This document shows, piece after piece, positions 5,959 to 7,705 of a stretch of 7,705 nucleotides of DNA. Made by a program: the position numbers and the translations under genes. Source of the stretch: JAGTVG01 sp964389805 (GTDB lineage: Bacteria > Bacteroidota > Bacteroidia > Cytophagales > Cyclobacteriaceae); assembly GCA_964389805.1 (NCBI GenBank), contig CAYMFU010000279.1, positions 1-7,705 of the forward strand, written 5' to 3'. The notes below the pieces were generated by a model. The model saw only the letters and a program-made list of their open reading frames with translations. It made no database searches and had not been told where the DNA came from. The first letter of the stretch is position 1; each line of letters opens with the position of its first letter.

Positions 5959-7521
5959 ATGGATACACTGGACCTAATAATATTTTTAATCTATTTCATA
6001 ATCCTTACCGCCATCGGGTTTTTATCAGGAAAGAAAAAACACAAATCTGCGGATGATTTTTTTCTCGCCAGGGGTTCATTAAAATGGTATGTGATAGGAT
6101 TTGCGTTGATAGCGGCAGGGATCAGTTCGGAGCAATTTCTGGGAACGGTCGGATTTGCCTATTCGCATGGTATTTCCGTGGCAAACTGGGAATGGCTAAA
6201 CGGGCCCTCCATACTGATACTGATCCTGATTTTTGTACCGTTTTACCTGAGGAAAAAAGTGGTTACCATGCCCCAGTTCCTGGAAATGCGTTATGACGGG
6301 AAGGTCCGGTCACTATTCGCGATCATTACCATACTTACCTTTGTCCTGATCAACCTGGCCGGAGTCATTTTCTCAGGAGGATTTGCGTTAAATATTCTGT
6401 TCGGGATCAACCTCCATGTAGCCATATGGACCATGGCCATCCTTGCCGGATTGTTCACCATGTGGGGAGGAATGGCCACTGTAGCCTGGACCAATGTTTT
6501 TCAATCAGTTTTATTGCTGGGAGGGGGATTGCTTGTTTTTATCCTGGGCCTGTTCGAAGTACCAGGAGGGATATCTGAAATTGTCGGGGAAGGCAGCAGG
6601 TCTCACCTGATCTTACCTGCAAATGATAAGAATATACCGTGGACCGGACTGCTGGTACTGGCTTTCTCAACCAATGTATGGTATTATTGCACGAACCAGA
6701 CCATCAACCAGTCCGTGCTGGGAGCAAAGAACGAATGGCATGCAAAACTGGGAATAATTTTTGCTGGTCTGCTCTGGATCCTGATTGCTTTTGCAGACGT
6801 GTTCCCGGGATTGATCGCATTTGTGCTTGCTCCTGATATTCAGCCCGACTCAGCCTACCCCTATATAGTCAACAGGCTTGTTCCATCTGGATTAAAAGGC
6901 ATTGTATTTGCGGGATTATGCGGCGCAATTATCTCAACCATAGAAGCTGTCATCAATGCAACCTCGACGATATTTTCCTACGATATCTACAAGCGGTTTA
7001 TAAAAAAGGATGCATCGGACTGGGAAATGATCCGGACAGGCAGGATAGCAAGCGGGATCATTCTTATCATAGGTGCTGCCTGGGCCCCCATGGTACTTAA
7101 GTTTGGTCATATTTTCTCCTATTTTCAGGAATGCTGGGCTTTTGTTTCCATACCGGTTGCTGTGATTTTCACCGGAGGTCTTCTCTGGAAAAAGGTGAAC
7201 AGCAGAACTGCCTTTATTACGCTCCTGTTATCCTTCCCGATGTTCCTGGCGCCTTACATACTCAGGATCCTGAAGGTAGAAATGAATGTCTTCAATGTTG
7301 CCGGCTTTTTCCTCATCGGGTTTATCATCGTTTTTGTACTCATGACCTTACTTACCGGGAAATCCGAATTGGAAAAGGAACCGGCAATGGTGTGGAAGCC
7401 CTCAATGGTGAGGCTGCCCGGGGAACTTACTGCCATCAATCGGGTATGGTACCGAAACCTGTTTTTCTGGGGTAGTGTAATGGTGGCATTATACGTTTTG
7501 ATTTATATCGTTTTCTGGTAG
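5959..7521 (+). CDS. Sodium/solute symporter, SSS (SGLT-like) family
   Basis: A 520-residue inner-membrane protein with about 13-14 hydrophobic segments and no cleavable signal peptide. SADDFFLARGSLKW (30-43) followed by GISSEQFLG is the family's start of the transport core. The segment WYYCTNQTINQSVLGAK matches the conserved Y-C-NQ-x-Q block of SGLT relatives. GAIISTIEAVINATSTIFSYDIYKR keeps the Ser/Thr-rich helix (ATSTIF) that contributes to the Na2 sodium site in this family. It would import a sugar, or another small polar compound, together with sodium. It begins 13 bases after the oxidoreductase stop without a Shine-Dalgarno sequence and is part of the same transcription unit. Charged residues follow the last long loop, and a final helix ends the protein. 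Its place in the operon makes it the likely uptake route for the pathway substrate. Confidence 0.92.
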   Translation: MDTLDLIIFLIYFIILTAIGFLSGKKKHKSADDFFLARGSLKWYVIGFALIAAGISSEQFLGTVGFAYSHGISVANWEWLNGPSILILILIFVPFYLRKKVVTMPQFLEMRYDGKVRSLFAIITILTFVLINLAGVIFSGGFALNILFGINLHVAIWTMAILAGLFTMWGGMATVAWTNVFQSVLLLGGGLLVFILGLFEVPGGISEIVGEGSRSHLILPANDKNIPWTGLLVLAFSTNVWYYCTNQTINQSVLGAKNEWHAKLGIIFAGLLWILIAFADVFPGLIAFVLAPDIQPDSAYPYIVNRLVPSGLKGIVFAGLCGAIISTIEAVINATSTIFSYDIYKRFIKKDASDWEMIRTGRIASGIILIIGAAWAPMVLKFGHIFSYFQECWAFVSIPVAVIFTGGLLWKKVNSRTAFITLLLSFPMFLAPYILRILKVEMNVFNVAGFFLIGFIIVFVLMTLLTGKSELEKEPAMVWKPSMVRLPGELTAINRVWYRNLFFWGSVMVALYVLIYIVFW

Positions 7522-7570
7522 CCTGAAATAATTAATTGAAAAGACTAAAACTATAAAAGAAGTTAGAACT

Positions 7571-7705
7571 ATGGATAAATTGAATACAGCAACTGCCGGA
7601 TACGTAGCATTCGGAACGATGTACTACGAACCGGAGAATCTCCGGATGATAAGCGAAAGAGCTGAGAAACAGCTCGCTGATGCAGGCCTTAACCTGGTTA
7701 AGACC
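7571..7705 (+). CDS. Start of a possible L-fucose/L-arabinose isomerase-like protein (partial)
   Basis: Forty-five codons are visible before the window ends. A short N-terminus leads into a hydrophobic strand, GYVAFGTMYY, then a glutamate- and arginine-rich helix and LADAGLNLV. This strand-helix-strand opening resembles the first domain of COG2407-type fucose/arabinose isomerase-like proteins, which interconvert aldoses and ketoses. The resemblance is based on pattern only. The gene lies 49 bases after the symporter, on the same strand, with a purine-rich AAAAGAAG stretch upstream of the ATG. No terminator is evident in the gap, so it probably belongs to the operon. Any sugar-binding or periplasmic family with a similar opening fold is an alternative. 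Confidence 0.45.
   Translation, partial: MDKLNTATAGYVAFGTMYYEPENLRMISERAEKQLADAGLNLVKT

Noticed and set aside
1..7705. CRISPR arrays, tRNA/rRNA genes, insertion sequences, phage or defence genes
   Set aside because: No regularly spaced repeats, cloverleaf-like sequences, transposase motifs or defence-family motifs were seen on either strand.

Overview
The window looks like an accessory carbohydrate-use locus from a Bacteroidota-type bacterium. The reasons are: start codons with almost no Shine-Dalgarno sequence in front of them, a promoter-like TTG-N19-TAttTTTA arrangement resembling the Bacteroidota -33/-7 elements, and a gene mix of sulfatase, SSS symporter and Gfo/Idh oxidoreductase. The taxonomic placement is inference.

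Layout. (1) Bases 1 to about 620, minus strand: the middle of a sulfatase gene that is dead. It has lost its 5' end, has a stop codon inside the active-site signature, and has Tyr in place of the usual His of the GKWH motif. (2) Bases 640-722: a degenerate second copy (74 of 83 bases identical by hand alignment) of the promoter/operator and first codons of the downstream DeoR-type regulator gene. It ends as a 12-codon vestigial reading frame. (3) Bases 823-2022: an AT-rich gene for a mannitol-1-phosphate 5-dehydrogenase-like enzyme, placed behind that duplicated control segment. (4) Bases 2023-2380: about 360 bases with no recognisable gene. (5) Bases 2381-7705: a compact plus-strand operon. 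Its genes are a DeoR-family regulator with an apparently leaderless start, a class III aminotransferase-like PLP enzyme, a Gfo/Idh/MocA oxidoreductase, an SSS sodium/solute symporter, and the first 45 codons of what may be a fucose/arabinose isomerase-like (COG2407-type) protein. The first junctions are very tight (4-base gap, ATGA overlap, 13-base gap).

How it may work together (inference). The symporter would import a sugar-like or amino-sugar-like compound. The Gfo/Idh enzyme would oxidise or reduce a ring or chain hydroxyl, the aminotransferase would move an amino group to or from the resulting keto compound, and the isomerase-like and MtlD-like enzymes would pass the carbon skeleton on to central metabolism. 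The DeoR protein would regulate its own operon. Because a copy of its operator lies in front of the MtlD-like gene, it may control that gene too. I do not recognise this combination as a named pathway, and the substrate cannot be read from the sequence.
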